Shown in pieces: positions 27,562 through 36,218 of a DNA stretch of 64,000 nucleotides. Made by a program: the position numbers and the translations under genes. The DNA is from Lysinibacillus sp. G4S2 (GTDB lineage: Bacteria > Bacillota > Bacilli > Bacillales_A > Planococcaceae), in contig NZ_JAUCFJ010000002.1 in the NCBI RefSeq assembly GCF_030348505.1, forward strand, positions 3,352,001 through 3,416,000, written 5' to 3'. Numbering within the stretch: position 1 is the stretch's first letter; every line of letters starts with the position of its first letter. Under the pieces are notes generated by a model. The model worked only from the letters and a program-made list of their open reading frames with translations. It did not search any database and was not told where the DNA came from.

Positions 27562-27843
27562 TTAGCCACGGCTATAAAGGCGAAATGAACGTGTTAAATT
27601 TGCGTACTTCTCGATAAACGATCGCGTATCCTCCTGGAACGAATAGACTGTGTAAGTGATTGCATCTCCGTTGGTAACCTTCGTCACATTTGTGTCATAC
27701 ATCGATTGTTCTTCGAATAGTTGCTCGAAACGTTGCGCCTTTTCTTCCGCTCGTTGCATTTGCGATATTGCAATTTCTTCACTACGTTTTGCATCGATTG
27801 CGCGTTGTTCTGCTTGTTCTGCGCGTGTCTCTTCAGCGGTCAC
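27562..27843 (-). CDS. Small coiled-coil protein, 93 aa
   Basis: Residues 1-48 are a Glu/Ala/Arg-rich coiled coil (EETRAEQAEQRAIDAKRSEE); the C-terminal half ends RSFRLYSRG and looks beta-rich. I do not recognise the family. No strong ribosome site is visible before the ATG and the frame remains open upstream, so it may be the 3' part of a longer, truncated gene. It follows the accC terminator and belongs to the phage-like debris. Confidence 0.4.
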   Translation of the reverse strand: MTAEETRAEQAEQRAIDAKRSEEIAISQMQRAEEKAQRFEQLFEEQSMYDTNVTKVTNGDAITYTVYSFQEDTRSFIEKYANLTRSFRLYSRG

Positions 27844-27882
27844 CTGTTGCTCTAGTACGCTGACTATTTTTACGCAAAAAAA

Positions 27883-27915
27883 GACCCCCTAACGATTCAG
27901 TTTCGTTAAAGGGTC
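27883..27915 (-). terminator. Terminator of accBC
   Basis: Minus-strand GACCCTTTAACGA / TCGTTAGGGGGTC hairpin followed by TTTTTTT, about 130 bases past the accC stop. It shows that accBC transcription now ends before yqhY. Confidence 0.75.
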
Positions 27916-28044
27916 TAAAAATCGGATATCCCGTTTAGTTTTATTCCTAATTCTATTCTGCCAACTATTCCGCTGACAAATATCGCACAACTATTTCGCA
28001 AGCTTCTCGACCATTAGCCGAGACGGTTAAACCGTTGATACGGC

Positions 28045-29403
28045 TTACTTACTTGTCCCTAAAACATCATTCTCTTCTAGGAACTTCGTATTGAATTGTG
28101 CTGATTTGAAAACGTCATTGTTCATCAATGCTTCGTGGAATGGAATTGTCGTATTGATACCAGGACCAGATACTTCGAATTCGCTAAGCGCACGATTCAT
28201 TTTCGCAATCGCTTCTTCACGTGTATTGGCATGAACAATTAGTTTTGCAACCATTGAATCATAGTATGGAGGGATTGTATAGCCTGCATAAACAGCAGAG
28301 TCAATACGTACACCGTAGCCACCTGGAGTTACATAAGTATCTACAGTACCAGCTGATGGCATGAAGTTTTTATAAGCATTTTCTGCGTTGATACGGCATT
28401 CAATTGCCCATCCATTTAATTTAATATCATCTTGAGTGAAAGGAAGTTTTTCACCAGATGCAATTTTTAATTGTTGTTGTACAAGATCTACACCAGAAAT
28501 CATTTCAGTTACTGGGTGTTCTACTTGGATACGAGTATTCATTTCCATGAAGTAGAATTTATCTTCTTGATAGTCATAAATAAACTCGATTGTTCCAGCA
28601 CCTTCATAGTTACAAGCTTCTGCAGCTTTAACCGCAGCTGCCCCCATCTCAGCACGACGCTCAGAAGATAGAGCTGGAGATGGAGCTTCCTCTACTAATT
28701 TCTGCATACGACGTTGAACTGTACAGTCACGTTCACCTAAATGTACAACGTTATCATAACCATCCGCTAATACTTGGATTTCACAGTGACGGAAGTACTC
28801 GATGAATTTTTCTAAATATACGCCAGGGTTACCGAATGCTGCAGCAGCCTCTTTTTGCGTAATTTCAATGCCTTTTACAAGGTCTTCTTCTGTACGAGCT
28901 ACACGGATACCTTTACCGCCACCACCAGCAGTTGCTTTGATGATCACTGGGTAACCAATTTTAGCAGCCCATTCTTTACCTGTTTCGATATCCGGAACGA
29001 TACCAGTACCTGGAACAAGAGGAACACCCGCTGCTTCCATAGTAGTACGTGCAACGTCTTTAATACCCATAATTTTAATAGAATCAGATGAAGGTCCAAT
29101 GAACTTTATGCCTGCATTTTCACAAGCTTCAGCGAAGTCAGCGTTTTCAGATACAAAGCCGTAACCAGGATGGATACCGTCTGCACCAGTTTTTTCTGCT
29201 ACGCTAAGTAAAGCCGGGAAGCTAAGATATGAATCTTTTGATAGCTTTGGCCCGATACAATATGCTTCGTCTGCTAATTTCACATGTAATGCGTCTGCGT
29301 CTGCTTCAGAGAATACGGCAACAGATTGAATGCCTAACTCTTTACAAGCACGAATAATACGCACAGCGATTTCGCCGCGGTTTGCAATTAATACTTTTTT
29401 CAT
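28045..29403 (-). CDS. accC: Biotin carboxylase subunit of acetyl-CoA carboxylase
   Basis: AccC carboxylates the biotin of AccB using ATP and bicarbonate, the first half-reaction of fatty acid synthesis. The N-terminal domain begins MKKVLIANRGEIAVRIIRAC. The ATP-grasp domain has the glycine-rich KATAGGGGKGIRVA and the catalytic MEMNTRIQVEHPVTE. The start at 29403 has AAGGAG 8 bases upstream; a GTG three codons earlier is less likely. It lies 12 bases after accB. In B. subtilis yqhY and nusB follow directly; here about 8 kb of accessory DNA intervenes. Confidence 0.97.
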   Translation of the reverse strand: MKKVLIANRGEIAVRIIRACKELGIQSVAVFSEADADALHVKLADEAYCIGPKLSKDSYLSFPALLSVAEKTGADGIHPGYGFVSENADFAEACENAGIKFIGPSSDSIKIMGIKDVARTTMEAAGVPLVPGTGIVPDIETGKEWAAKIGYPVIIKATAGGGGKGIRVARTEEDLVKGIEITQKEAAAAFGNPGVYLEKFIEYFRHCEIQVLADGYDNVVHLGERDCTVQRRMQKLVEEAPSPALSSERRAEMGAAAVKAAEACNYEGAGTIEFIYDYQEDKFYFMEMNTRIQVEHPVTEMISGVDLVQQQLKIASGEKLPFTQDDIKLNGWAIECRINAENAYKNFMPSAGTVDTYVTPGGYGVRIDSAVYAGYTIPPYYDSMVAKLIVHANTREEAIAKMNRALSEFEVSGPGINTTIPFHEALMNNDVFKSAQFNTKFLEENDVLGTSK

Positions 29404-29415
29404 GATTTGCACTCC

Positions 29416-29910
29416 TTACTCAGCTTTTACAAGGAATAATGGTTGACCGTATTCTACTAATTCACCGTCTTTAACAAGTAATTCAACGATTTCCCCTTGA
29501 ACTTCTGCTTCAATTTCGTTGAATAGTTTCATAGCTTCTACGATACATACAATTGTTTCATTACCAACTTTGTCCCCCACTTTAACGTAAGCTGGTGAAT
29601 CTGGGTTTGGAGATTGATAAAAAGTACCAACCATCGGCGACACAATTTTATGTAACGAAGGGTCGTTATTTGCTGGTGCTGCAGATGTAGCTGGTGCTTC
29701 TTCAACTTTTGCTGGAGCAACAGGAGCTGCTGGTGCAGATTGTTGTACAACAGGTGCTACTACTTCCTTTTTAGGTGCTACAGTTTCAGTAACAACAACA
29801 CCATTCTTTTTCAACTTAACTTTTGCGCCATCTACTTCATAAACGAACTCGTCAATTGAAGAAGAATCTACCAATTTAATGATTTCACGAATTTCTTGAA
29901 TTTTGAACAT
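29416..29910 (-). CDS. accB: Biotin carboxyl carrier protein AccB
   Basis: AccB carries the biotin shuttled between the two halves of acetyl-CoA carboxylase. The 164-aa protein has a short N-terminal domain, an Ala/Pro-rich linker (about residues 48-82) and the C-terminal biotinyl domain with the modified Lys in [10 protein letters not shown]. It is the first gene of accBC, and follows the spoIIIA operon after a terminator at 30013-30050. Confidence 0.97.
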   Translation of the reverse strand: MFKIQEIREIIKLVDSSSIDEFVYEVDGAKVKLKKNGVVVTETVAPKKEVVAPVVQQSAPAAPVAPAKVEEAPATSAAPANNDPSLHKIVSPMVGTFYQSPNPDSPAYVKVGDKVGNETIVCIVEAMKLFNEIEAEVQGEIVELLVKDGELVEYGQPLFLVKAE

Positions 29911-30012
29911 TTCTAACTCTCCTTATGAAATAAAATCTACTACAAACACTATTTTATATTTATTTGAAACAATTTGAAATAGTTTAATGAAAATTAAGTA
30001 AATATGAACAAA

Positions 30013-30050
30013 ATAAAAGGCTTTCTTTTACTAAACGAAAGCCTTTTCAT
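30013..30050. terminator. Terminator of the spoIIIA operon
   Basis: AAAAGGCTTTC / GAAAGCCTTTT 11-bp stem with T/A flanks, between spoIIIAH and accB. Confidence 0.8.
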
Positions 30051-30110
30051 TACGCTGATATATAACAATGTTATTAAATAAACAGAATCTTCATCTTTTT
30101 CTTTCTCTTT

Positions 30111-30671
30111 TTAATAGTTATTATTTGCACTGAATTTTACTTGAACGTCATTTGCGCCTTCCATCTCTGTTCTTACCAAATAAATGATTTCATTTGCTTG
30201 AGATTTTGATAGCTCCTCCGCCATAACAGTTACGGATACCTTATCGCCATCTGCTTTCACAAATGCATCTGAGTAGCCTAAAGATTTAATAAGCATTTCT
30301 AGCATTGCTTCTGCGGATTCTTGTTTAATAAGACCGTCCATCTCATTATATGCCTCATTTTTTTCTTCTGCTGAGTAATCTTGTGAACCGATTTTCTGCT
30401 CTAATTGTGAACGAAGCTGGCTTCTTTCATCACTAACTTGCATGCGCATTTCTTCAAATAAATGACTTGGAGAAGATACTTCCTTCGTCTCTCCTTCTTT
30501 CGTTGCTTCTTGATCAGTCACACCCGTTACTGCAGTTTGCTGTAATGCATCATCTGTGAAAATAGTTAGTCCATTAAACTGTTTAGCTGGATCAACCAAA
30601 TAATACACTGAAATAACCGCTACTAGACTTAATAATGTCATAAACCAAACTGTTCTTCTACGTACGCGCAT
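30111..30671 (-). CDS. spoIIIAH: Stage III sporulation protein AH
   Basis: SpoIIIAH spans the mother-cell membrane and forms, with forespore SpoIIQ, the feeding-tube channel between the compartments. A TM helix at about residues 7-27 (VWFMTLLSLVAVISVYYLV) is followed by a linker and the C-terminal EscJ/PrgK-like ring-building domain (about 95-186). At 186 aa it is a little shorter than the B. subtilis protein. It directly follows spoIIIAG with no gap and is last in the operon. Confidence 0.9.
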   Translation of the reverse strand: MRVRRRTVWFMTLLSLVAVISVYYLVDPAKQFNGLTIFTDDALQQTAVTGVTDQEATKEGETKEVSSPSHLFEEMRMQVSDERSQLRSQLEQKIGSQDYSAEEKNEAYNEMDGLIKQESAEAMLEMLIKSLGYSDAFVKADGDKVSVTVMAEELSKSQANEIIYLVRTEMEGANDVQVKFSANNNY

Positions 30672-31091
30672 TTACTTTTCCTCCTTATTTTCCATTGGAA
30701 CGATAATAATTCGATGAATCGGCAATTGCATTACTTGACTAACGACAGCACGAATTTCATTTTTCACAAAGATATCTGATGCTCCTTCTGAAACTATCAA
30801 CATCCCTGTTACCTCTTTCGTGCCTTGTTCAGTCCCACGAAAATATTGGCTGAATAGCTTATTTTCATCCTTCTCATCAGTCATCTCTCCGTAATAAAAA
30901 TATACTTTAACCTCCCCAACACCTTGCATAGCCTTAAGTGTCTTCTCAAGTTTTTCTTCATTGGTCATCGGTGAAACTCGATCATTCGTTGTATTCGTTT
31001 GATACATTGGTAAAATGATGAAAATTCCCATGGAGGCGGCAATAAGCACTAAGATTATAAATGACGTTGTTTTTTTTTGTTTCTTTTCCAC
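30672..31091 (-). CDS. spoIIIAG: Stage III sporulation protein AG, short form
   Basis: SpoIIIAG forms a large ring in the SpoIIIA-SpoIIQ channel. This 139-aa version has one TM helix (about residues 9-30, SFIILVLIAASMGIFIILP) and a ring-building motif split as EEKLEKTLKAMQGVGEVKVYFYYG and VTGMLIVSEGASDIFVKNEI. B. subtilis SpoIIIAG is about 229 aa, and the extra residues form a beta-triangle inserted in that motif. Here the insertion is only about 30 residues. The start is GTG and the ribosome site is distant, so the start is less certain. Confidence 0.82.
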   Translation of the reverse strand: MEKKQKKTTSFIILVLIAASMGIFIILPMYQTNTTNDRVSPMTNEEKLEKTLKAMQGVGEVKVYFYYGEMTDEKDENKLFSQYFRGTEQGTKEVTGMLIVSEGASDIFVKNEIRAVVSQVMQLPIHRIIIVPMENKEEK

Positions 31092-31153
31092 ATCACTTGT
31101 ACATTGCCTCCTTTCATCTTCTCTTTTTCAAGTGTATGTACGCTTGTTTCCTC

Positions 31154-31297
31154 CTATGAATTGATAAATGGAATCTTTAATAGCAATTGTAAAAATAGTA
31201 ATGTAATGACAAGCTTTGTGAGTGAAATTATTTCTTTATCTTCTGTTAGAAACACAAATATCTGACAAATAAAGAGCATTGCCAATAAAAGAATCAA
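31154..31297 (-). CDS. spoIIIAF: Minimal SpoIIIAF-like membrane protein
   Basis: A 47-aa protein at the exact operon position of spoIIIAF. A TTG start at 31297 has GGGGGGAG about 5 bases upstream. It consists of two hydrophobic helices (ILLLAMLFICQIFVFL and LTKLVITLLFLQLLLKIPF). B. subtilis SpoIIIAF is about 206 aa, with two TM helices and a C-terminal ring-building domain; that domain is missing, and no coding remnant of it is visible in the 60 bases before spoIIIAG. The name is inferred from position and topology. Confidence 0.55.
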   Translation of the reverse strand: MILLLAMLFICQIFVFLTEDKEIISLTKLVITLLFLQLLLKIPFINS

Positions 31298-31298
31298 T

Positions 31299-32210
31299 TT
31301 ATCTCCCCCCGGCCATAACTTGTACAAAAACGATGAGGAAAAAACAAGTAAACATAAATGAAAAAGCAATTAGAAACGATACAGCACATAATGTAAATAG
31401 AGATTTACTAACATGATCTAGTAGTCTACAAATATCATCAAAGGCCACTGGCTCTAAAATTGCAGCTAACAATTTCAAAGAATACGCACTGACAACAAGC
31501 TGAACTGTTGGTATGAATGCCACTGTAATTACCGCTATAAACGCAGAAATACTACCAATAGAGGAAGTAAATTGCGTCATATGCTGGAACATCGAAAAAC
31601 TATCCACGATAAAGGAACCAACAACCGGAATATTTTCCTCTATTAATTTCTTCACAGGCTCTGAAACAGCTGCGCTGACACTAAATGCCGCAACACCACT
31701 CGCCGACATTAAAATAATGTAACAAATAACAGATGAAGAGACGATACTCATAATGGTAAAACGAATTAATTCGGCAATTCTCGTAAACGAAATTTCTTTG
31801 ACAATAACACTGCAAACATCAAAAACAATGGCAAAAAGCACTCCTGGAATAAGCCACTTACTACTAATAATCGTTAAGACTTGTACAAAGAAAAGTAAAA
31901 AAGGCTGCCAAGAAGCAATTGCTGTAATACTGCTTGATAAAAGAAAGCTTGAAGTAAGAATGGGATAAAATGCAGTGAATATGTGGGCAAGTCCCTGTGC
32001 TATTTCGTCAATTAATGTAAATGAATTCACAACGACAGGTCCTATTGTTGCGATCACAATAAGAAAAAAAAGTATTCTTGTCCCTTTTTCAAAGTCTGGT
32101 AACATCAGATTGACAATCAAAAAAATGATGACGTAGCCACATAAAATAAGTGTCATCTTCAGCAATAGAAAAAATGGATCAATTAAAAACGAAAGTATTT
32201 GCTCTAGCAA
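31299..32210 (-). CDS. spoIIIAE: Stage III sporulation protein AE, short form
   Basis: SpoIIIAE is the polytopic membrane component of the SpoIIIA complex. The 303-aa protein has about 8 hydrophobic segments and the family's SGVAAFSVSAAVSEPVKKLIEENIPVVGSFI stretch (read in two pieces around residue 180). B. subtilis SpoIIIAE is about 399 aa with a signal peptide and an N-terminal extracytoplasmic region, both absent here. The start is a TTG about 6 bases after AAGGGGCG. It is 12 bases after spoIIIAD. Confidence 0.88.
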   Translation of the reverse strand: MLEQILSFLIDPFFLLLKMTLILCGYVIIFLIVNLMLPDFEKGTRILFFLIVIATIGPVVVNSFTLIDEIAQGLAHIFTAFYPILTSSFLLSSSITAIASWQPFLLFFVQVLTIISSKWLIPGVLFAIVFDVCSVIVKEISFTRIAELIRFTIMSIVSSSVICYIILMSASGVAAFSVSAAVSEPVKKLIEENIPVVGSFIVDSFSMFQHMTQFTSSIGSISAFIAVITVAFIPTVQLVVSAYSLKLLAAILEPVAFDDICRLLDHVSKSLFTLCAVSFLIAFSFMFTCFFLIVFVQVMAGGR

Positions 32211-32222
32211 TGTCTTCGCCCC

Positions 32223-32600
32223 TTAGTTTAGCCGTTGTAAAATGGCCGACACCTCCTGTAAAACAGCCAAAAATTCTTTAAACCAATACACTAAAATGAC
32301 AATCTTGACCCCATCATAGACAATATTCCCGAGTACTTTATAGTTTTGTTCTACAAGTAACATAGACACCCATTGCCCTATATAAAAAAGGCTAGCACTT
32401 ACCACAATGGCTTTCGCATAAGGCAAAAAAGCTAGCGTCTCAAGTAATTGCTTGATGAATGGCAATAGGAGTGTCGAGAAGAACATACCAAACAGCAAAA
32501 ACGAAAACATCACACTAATTAGCGCATGGAGTGGCTGTATGACTTCTTTTATAAGCATTAATAAAAGCAGCATGACAACAGCTACGATGACAATTTCCAT
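32223..32600 (-). CDS. spoIIIAD: Stage III sporulation protein AD
   Basis: SpoIIIAD is a small membrane subunit of the SpoIIIA channel machinery. The 125-aa protein has four hydrophobic helices, starting with IVIVAVVMLLLLMLI, and the amphipathic end LKEFLAVLQEVSAI-like typical of the family. It sits 5 bases after spoIIIAC and 12 before spoIIIAE, in one operon transcribed in the mother cell. Confidence 0.9.
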   Translation of the reverse strand: MEIVIVAVVMLLLLMLIKEVIQPLHALISVMFSFLLFGMFFSTLLLPFIKQLLETLAFLPYAKAIVVSASLFYIGQWVSMLLVEQNYKVLGNIVYDGVKIVILVYWFKEFLAVLQEVSAILQRLN

Positions 32601-32605
32601 TTACA

Positions 32606-32815
32606 CTACCCGGAAGAGGTCAACCATTGAAAGAATGTAAGGATTTCGCTGAAAAATAGACGCAAAAATCGCAGTAATTCCGCTGTCATATATAAATAGG
32701 CAATGAAAAAAAGGAAAAAGGAAAATTCTTTTTTTCCTGTTTGATCAAAGAAAACATGAAGAAGCGCAACTACTAGTCCCACTCCAGCGACCCTTAATAC
32801 GTCTTGTAATTCCAT
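32606..32815 (-). CDS. spoIIIAC: Stage III sporulation protein AC
   Basis: A 69-aa protein with two TM helices, starting MELQDVLRVAGVGLVVALLH and containing the conserved KKEFSFFLFFIAYLYM. It is a T3SS SctS-like small subunit of the SpoIIIA complex. It is the first gene of this operon: spoIIIAA (ATPase) and spoIIIAB, which precede it in B. subtilis, are not found upstream, where a terminator and a nitronate monooxygenase-like gene lie instead. Confidence 0.88.
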   Translation of the reverse strand: MELQDVLRVAGVGLVVALLHVFFDQTGKKEFSFFLFFIAYLYMTAELLRFLRLFFSEILTFFQWLTSSG

Positions 32816-32854
32816 TCATACGCCCCCTCGTGTACAGCAATATATGTCGCTAGC

Positions 32855-32892
32855 CAAAAAAAAAGACCTCCATACATATGTATAGAGATCTA
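32855..32892 (-). terminator. Terminator of the nitronate monooxygenase-like gene
   Basis: Imperfect palindrome around CATATG (AGATCTCTATACATATGTAT, then GGAGGTCT on the minus strand) followed by nine T. It separates this gene from spoIIIAC, so the spoIIIA promoter must lie in the 40 bases after it. Confidence 0.75.
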
Positions 32893-32905
32893 AGATATTT
32901 ATGAA

Positions 32906-33922
32906 TTAAAGTAATTTTTCCACAATGCTTTTCACAGAGCCTGTTTGTTTCACTAAATAGCTATTTTCGCCCATCCACATTGATAAATATTCGGCATTTC
33001 CTTGTTTTGCACTTTCTTTACGAATATTTGTCGTTAAATCATTTTGCAATGGATATGGTGCTACAACAGCATCCTTCATACGTTCCGTAAAAGCATTCTC
33101 TAAGCCTCTTGCTGGTTTACCCGAAAACGCATGAGTAATGGTCGTCTGCTGTGCTTTTGATTGAAGCACGGCATTTTTATAGAGTGGAGTAATTTCACAC
33201 TCATCAGCCACTAATAAAGCTGTACCAATTTGAACTGCCTGTGCACCCATTGCTAGTGCTTTTTCGACAGCTTCTTTTGTTACAATACCTCCAGCCGCAA
33301 TAATTGGAATAGAAATTTGTCCTACTACTTGCTGCAGTAAATCGTGCAAATGGATTAATTGCATTGGTTCAGTGAAGGAACCACGATGACCACCAGCCTC
33401 ACCACCCTGAATCACAACAGCATGCATGCCCGCTTGTTCTACACGTTTCGCTTCCTCTAATGTAGTAGCTGTGCCGATAACATAAACGTCATTGTCCTTT
33501 AAGCGATGAATGACATCTGCTGAAGGAATACCAAATGTAAAGGAACAAATAGCTACATTTTCATCAAGAACAGCTTGTACTTGTCCTTCAAATACTTCTT
33601 TGGACATAACACTTTGCACAGGTGAAAGTCCTAGTTCGTCGTAAAACGGTTGTAAAGCCATTCGAGCCTTCTGAAGAACGTCGATATCAATACGTGGCTC
33701 TTCCTGTACAAATAAGTTAACTGCAAACGGTTTGTTCGTTAGCTGTTTAACTTGCTGAATAAAGCTTTTCGTTTGCTCTCCATCTAAATAGCCCGCTCCA
33801 ATCGAGCCTAAAATACCTGCCTCTGCGCAGGCAGCAACAAATTTTGGCGATGTTACACCAGCCATTGGCGCTTGAATCATTGGGGTTGGTATTTCAAAAG
33901 TTTTTTGTAGCATAGCATTCAC
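32906..33922 (-). CDS. Nitronate monooxygenase / FabK-like FMN oxidoreductase
   Basis: A TIM-barrel FMN enzyme of 338 aa. It starts with the typical IPTPMIQAPMAGVTSPKFVAA; the FMN-phosphate region is VVIQGGEAGGHRGSF, and IPIIAAGGIVTKEAVEKALAMGAQAVQIGTALL follows (read in two pieces). The family includes nitronate monooxygenases that detoxify propionate-3-nitronate, and enoyl-ACP reductase II; the GGEAGGHRG motif and His favour the former. It occupies the place where spoIIIAA/AB would be expected. Confidence 0.85.
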   Translation of the reverse strand: MNAMLQKTFEIPTPMIQAPMAGVTSPKFVAACAEAGILGSIGAGYLDGEQTKSFIQQVKQLTNKPFAVNLFVQEEPRIDIDVLQKARMALQPFYDELGLSPVQSVMSKEVFEGQVQAVLDENVAICSFTFGIPSADVIHRLKDNDVYVIGTATTLEEAKRVEQAGMHAVVIQGGEAGGHRGSFTEPMQLIHLHDLLQQVVGQISIPIIAAGGIVTKEAVEKALAMGAQAVQIGTALLVADECEITPLYKNAVLQSKAQQTTITHAFSGKPARGLENAFTERMKDAVVAPYPLQNDLTTNIRKESAKQGNAEYLSMWMGENSYLVKQTGSVKSIVEKLL

Positions 33923-34020
33923 TCCTTACTTTTATTGTAAACGTTTCTTCCATATATGACCATAAGATATATGATAAAATCTTCTCTTCATGACTTTGTA
34001 TCTATCACTCTGGAAGTTCT

Positions 34021-34502
34021 ATCCGTCTGTCCGACGATTCCATCCGTCGCTTTGCCTTCCATCCATCTGCTCGACGTTTCTATCCGTCGCTTTCGCTTTT
34101 CTTTCCGTCTAGTCGACGTTTCTATCCGTCGCTTTGCCTTCCATCCGTCTGCCCGACGTTTCTATCCGTCGCTTTCGCTTTTCTTTCCGTCTGGTCGACA
34201 TTTCTATCCGTCGCTTTCGCTTTTCTATCCGTCTGCTCGACAATTCTATCCGTCGCTTTGCCTTCCATTCGTCTGCCCGACGTTTCTATCCATCACTTCG
34301 GCTCTTCTATCCGTCGCTTTGGCTCTTCTTTCCGTCTACCCGACGTTTCCATCCGTCGCTTTGGCTTCTTTCCGTCTGCTCGACGGTTCTATCCGTCGCT
34401 TTGGCTTTTCTATCCGTCTGCCCGACGTTTCTATCCGTCGCTTTGACTCTTCTATCCGTCTACTCGACGGTTCTATCCATCGCTTCCGCTCTTCTATCTG
34501 TC
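34021..34502 (-). repeat. ATCCGTC array (GACGGAT on the minus strand)
   Basis: About 24 copies of ATCCGTC (some TTCCGTC or ATCCATC) start at 34021, 34042, 34061, 34082, 34103, 34124, 34143 and so on to 34496. Spacing is 21 bases except for four 19-base steps (ending at 34061, 34143, 34267 and 34370). The last full block between 19-base steps is 103 bases, as in the array at 14552. The linkers differ from that array (GCTTTCGCTTTTCT and TGCCCGACGTTTCT types). Non-coding by the same criteria. Confidence 0.9.
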
Positions 34503-34579
34503 TGTTGGTCATTAACCTTTATATGTATAAAAAAACCTACCCTTTTGTTAGAAAAGAGTAGGCTCATTGTTTTTATTCA

Positions 34580-35137
34580 TTACGCACGAGAAACGTAAGA
34601 AGCTTCTTCTGTATTGATGATTAATTTGTCACCTTGGTTTACGAAGAATGGCACTTGTACAATTAGACCTGTTTCAAGAGTTGCAGGTTTTGTACCACCA
34701 GAAGCTGTATCACCTTTAATACCAGGCTCTGTTTCTGTTACTTCTAGCGTAACAGTGTTTGGTAATTCAATACCTAGCATTTCACTTTGGTATGATTGGA
34801 TATGAACTTCCATGTTTTCTTTTAAGAATTTTAATTCATATTCAATTGCAGCTGAAGCAAGTTCAGTTTGCTCATATGATTCTAAATCCATGAAAACATG
34901 CTCGTCACCTTGTGCATAAAGGTATTGCATTTTACGGTTATCGATTTGTGCTTTTTCAACTTTCTCACCTGCACGGAAAGTTTTTTCATTTACTGAACCG
35001 TTACGTAAGTTACGCAATTTAGAACGTACGAATGCAGCACCTTTACCTGGTTTAACGTGTTGGAAATCTAACACGCGATATAATTGGCCATCAACAATAA
35101 TTGTTAGACCTGTACGGAAATCGTTTACTGAAATCAT
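34580..35137 (-). CDS. efp: Elongation factor P
   Basis: EF-P binds the ribosome between the P and E sites and relieves stalling on polyproline. The 185-aa protein has the KOW-like domain I with the conserved loop [11 protein letters not shown]; Lys32 is the residue modified in Bacillus relatives. OB domains II and III follow, with the family signature around [20 protein letters not shown]. It lies 17 bases after the Xaa-Pro peptidase gene, as in B. subtilis (yqhT-efp). Confidence 0.97.
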   Translation of the reverse strand: MISVNDFRTGLTIIVDGQLYRVLDFQHVKPGKGAAFVRSKLRNLRNGSVNEKTFRAGEKVEKAQIDNRKMQYLYAQGDEHVFMDLESYEQTELASAAIEYELKFLKENMEVHIQSYQSEMLGIELPNTVTLEVTETEPGIKGDTASGGTKPATLETGLIVQVPFFVNQGDKLIINTEEASYVSRA

Positions 35138-35154
35138 TTGTGTTCCTCCAAAGT

Positions 35155-36216
35155 TTATAAAATAATGAGTTCTTTTGACGAATGCGTTAGTAGTTCATTA
35201 CCTGTCTCTGTGATTAAAATATCGTCCTCGATACGTACTCCACCGATTCCTGGTAAATAAACTCCTGGTTCAATCGTTACGGCCATACCTGGCTCTAGTA
35301 CCGTTTCTGAACGCATCGATAAGCCAGGACCTTCATGTACTTCAAGACCAATTCCGTGTCCTAATGAATGACCAAATGCCTCGCCATAGCCTTTTTCTTT
35401 TAAGTAGTCACGTGCAATCGCATCTGCTTGAATCCCTGTTAATCCAGGACCAACTTTTTCAAGTGCTAGAAGCTGGGAAGCAAGTACTGCGTTGTAAATA
35501 TCCACTAATTTTTCAGAAGGTTCGCCAACTGCCACAGTACGTGTAATATCCGAGATATAGCCATTGTAAAGTGCTCCAAAGTCTAATGTGACAAAGTCGC
35601 CTGTTTCAATCACTTTATTCGTAGCAACACCATGTGGTAGCGCTGAGCGAAGACCAGACGCAACAATTGTATCAAATGAGGACTGGGTTGCTCCTTGTTT
35701 ACGCATGAAAAATTCTAATTCATTCGAAACTTCAAGCTCTGTTTTACCTGGCTTGATGAAGTCTAAAATATGTGTAAATGCGTGATCAGCAATTTCACAC
35801 GCAACCTTAATAATATTAATCTCTTGTTGCGTCTTAATCAAGCGAATTTTTTCAATTAGCCCAGAAATCGGTACTAAATCAGCTTGAATTTTATTTTTAT
35901 ATAGCTCATATGTGCCATAGCTAACAGTATCTCTCTCAAAACCCAATAATTTGATACCCATGTTATTTACTTGCGTTGCAATTTCTTCAATGATTGTTGC
36001 CTCGTGCTTTACAATTCGGAAGTCCTGTACTTGCGCAGCAGCTTGCTCTGTATATCGAAAATCCGTAATAAACACAGCATCATTTTGAGACACGATCGCA
36101 ACGCCCGCTGTCCCTGTAAAACCAGTCATATAGCGACGATTGTATCCGTTCGTAATTAAAATGCCATCAATGTTTTGTTCTTGAAGTGCCTTACGTAGCT
36201 TTTGCAATTTCAACAT
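35155..36216 (-). CDS. M24 family Xaa-Pro peptidase (YqhT-like)
   Basis: A pita-bread metallopeptidase of 353 aa, the same length as B. subtilis YqhT. The N-terminal creatinase-like domain (residues 1-125) is followed by the catalytic domain, with metal ligands visible in [18 protein letters not shown] (two Asp), [16 protein letters not shown] (His), [11 protein letters not shown] (Glu) and [12 protein letters not shown] (Glu). The family removes N-terminal residues before proline. The ATG at 36216 has GGGAG 8 bases upstream; a TTG two codons earlier is possible. It lies 2 bases after aroQ. Confidence 0.92.
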   Translation of the reverse strand: MLKLQKLRKALQEQNIDGILITNGYNRRYMTGFTGTAGVAIVSQNDAVFITDFRYTEQAAAQVQDFRIVKHEATIIEEIATQVNNMGIKLLGFERDTVSYGTYELYKNKIQADLVPISGLIEKIRLIKTQQEINIIKVACEIADHAFTHILDFIKPGKTELEVSNELEFFMRKQGATQSSFDTIVASGLRSALPHGVATNKVIETGDFVTLDFGALYNGYISDITRTVAVGEPSEKLVDIYNAVLASQLLALEKVGPGLTGIQADAIARDYLKEKGYGEAFGHSLGHGIGLEVHEGPGLSMRSETVLEPGMAVTIEPGVYLPGIGGVRIEDDILITETGNELLTHSSKELIIL

Positions 36217-36218
36217 AA

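Noticed and set aside
33956-34598. Plus-strand open frames of up to 201 codons across the ATCCGTC array
   Set aside because: The same repeat-driven open frames with no ribosome site; composition unlike any neighbouring protein.
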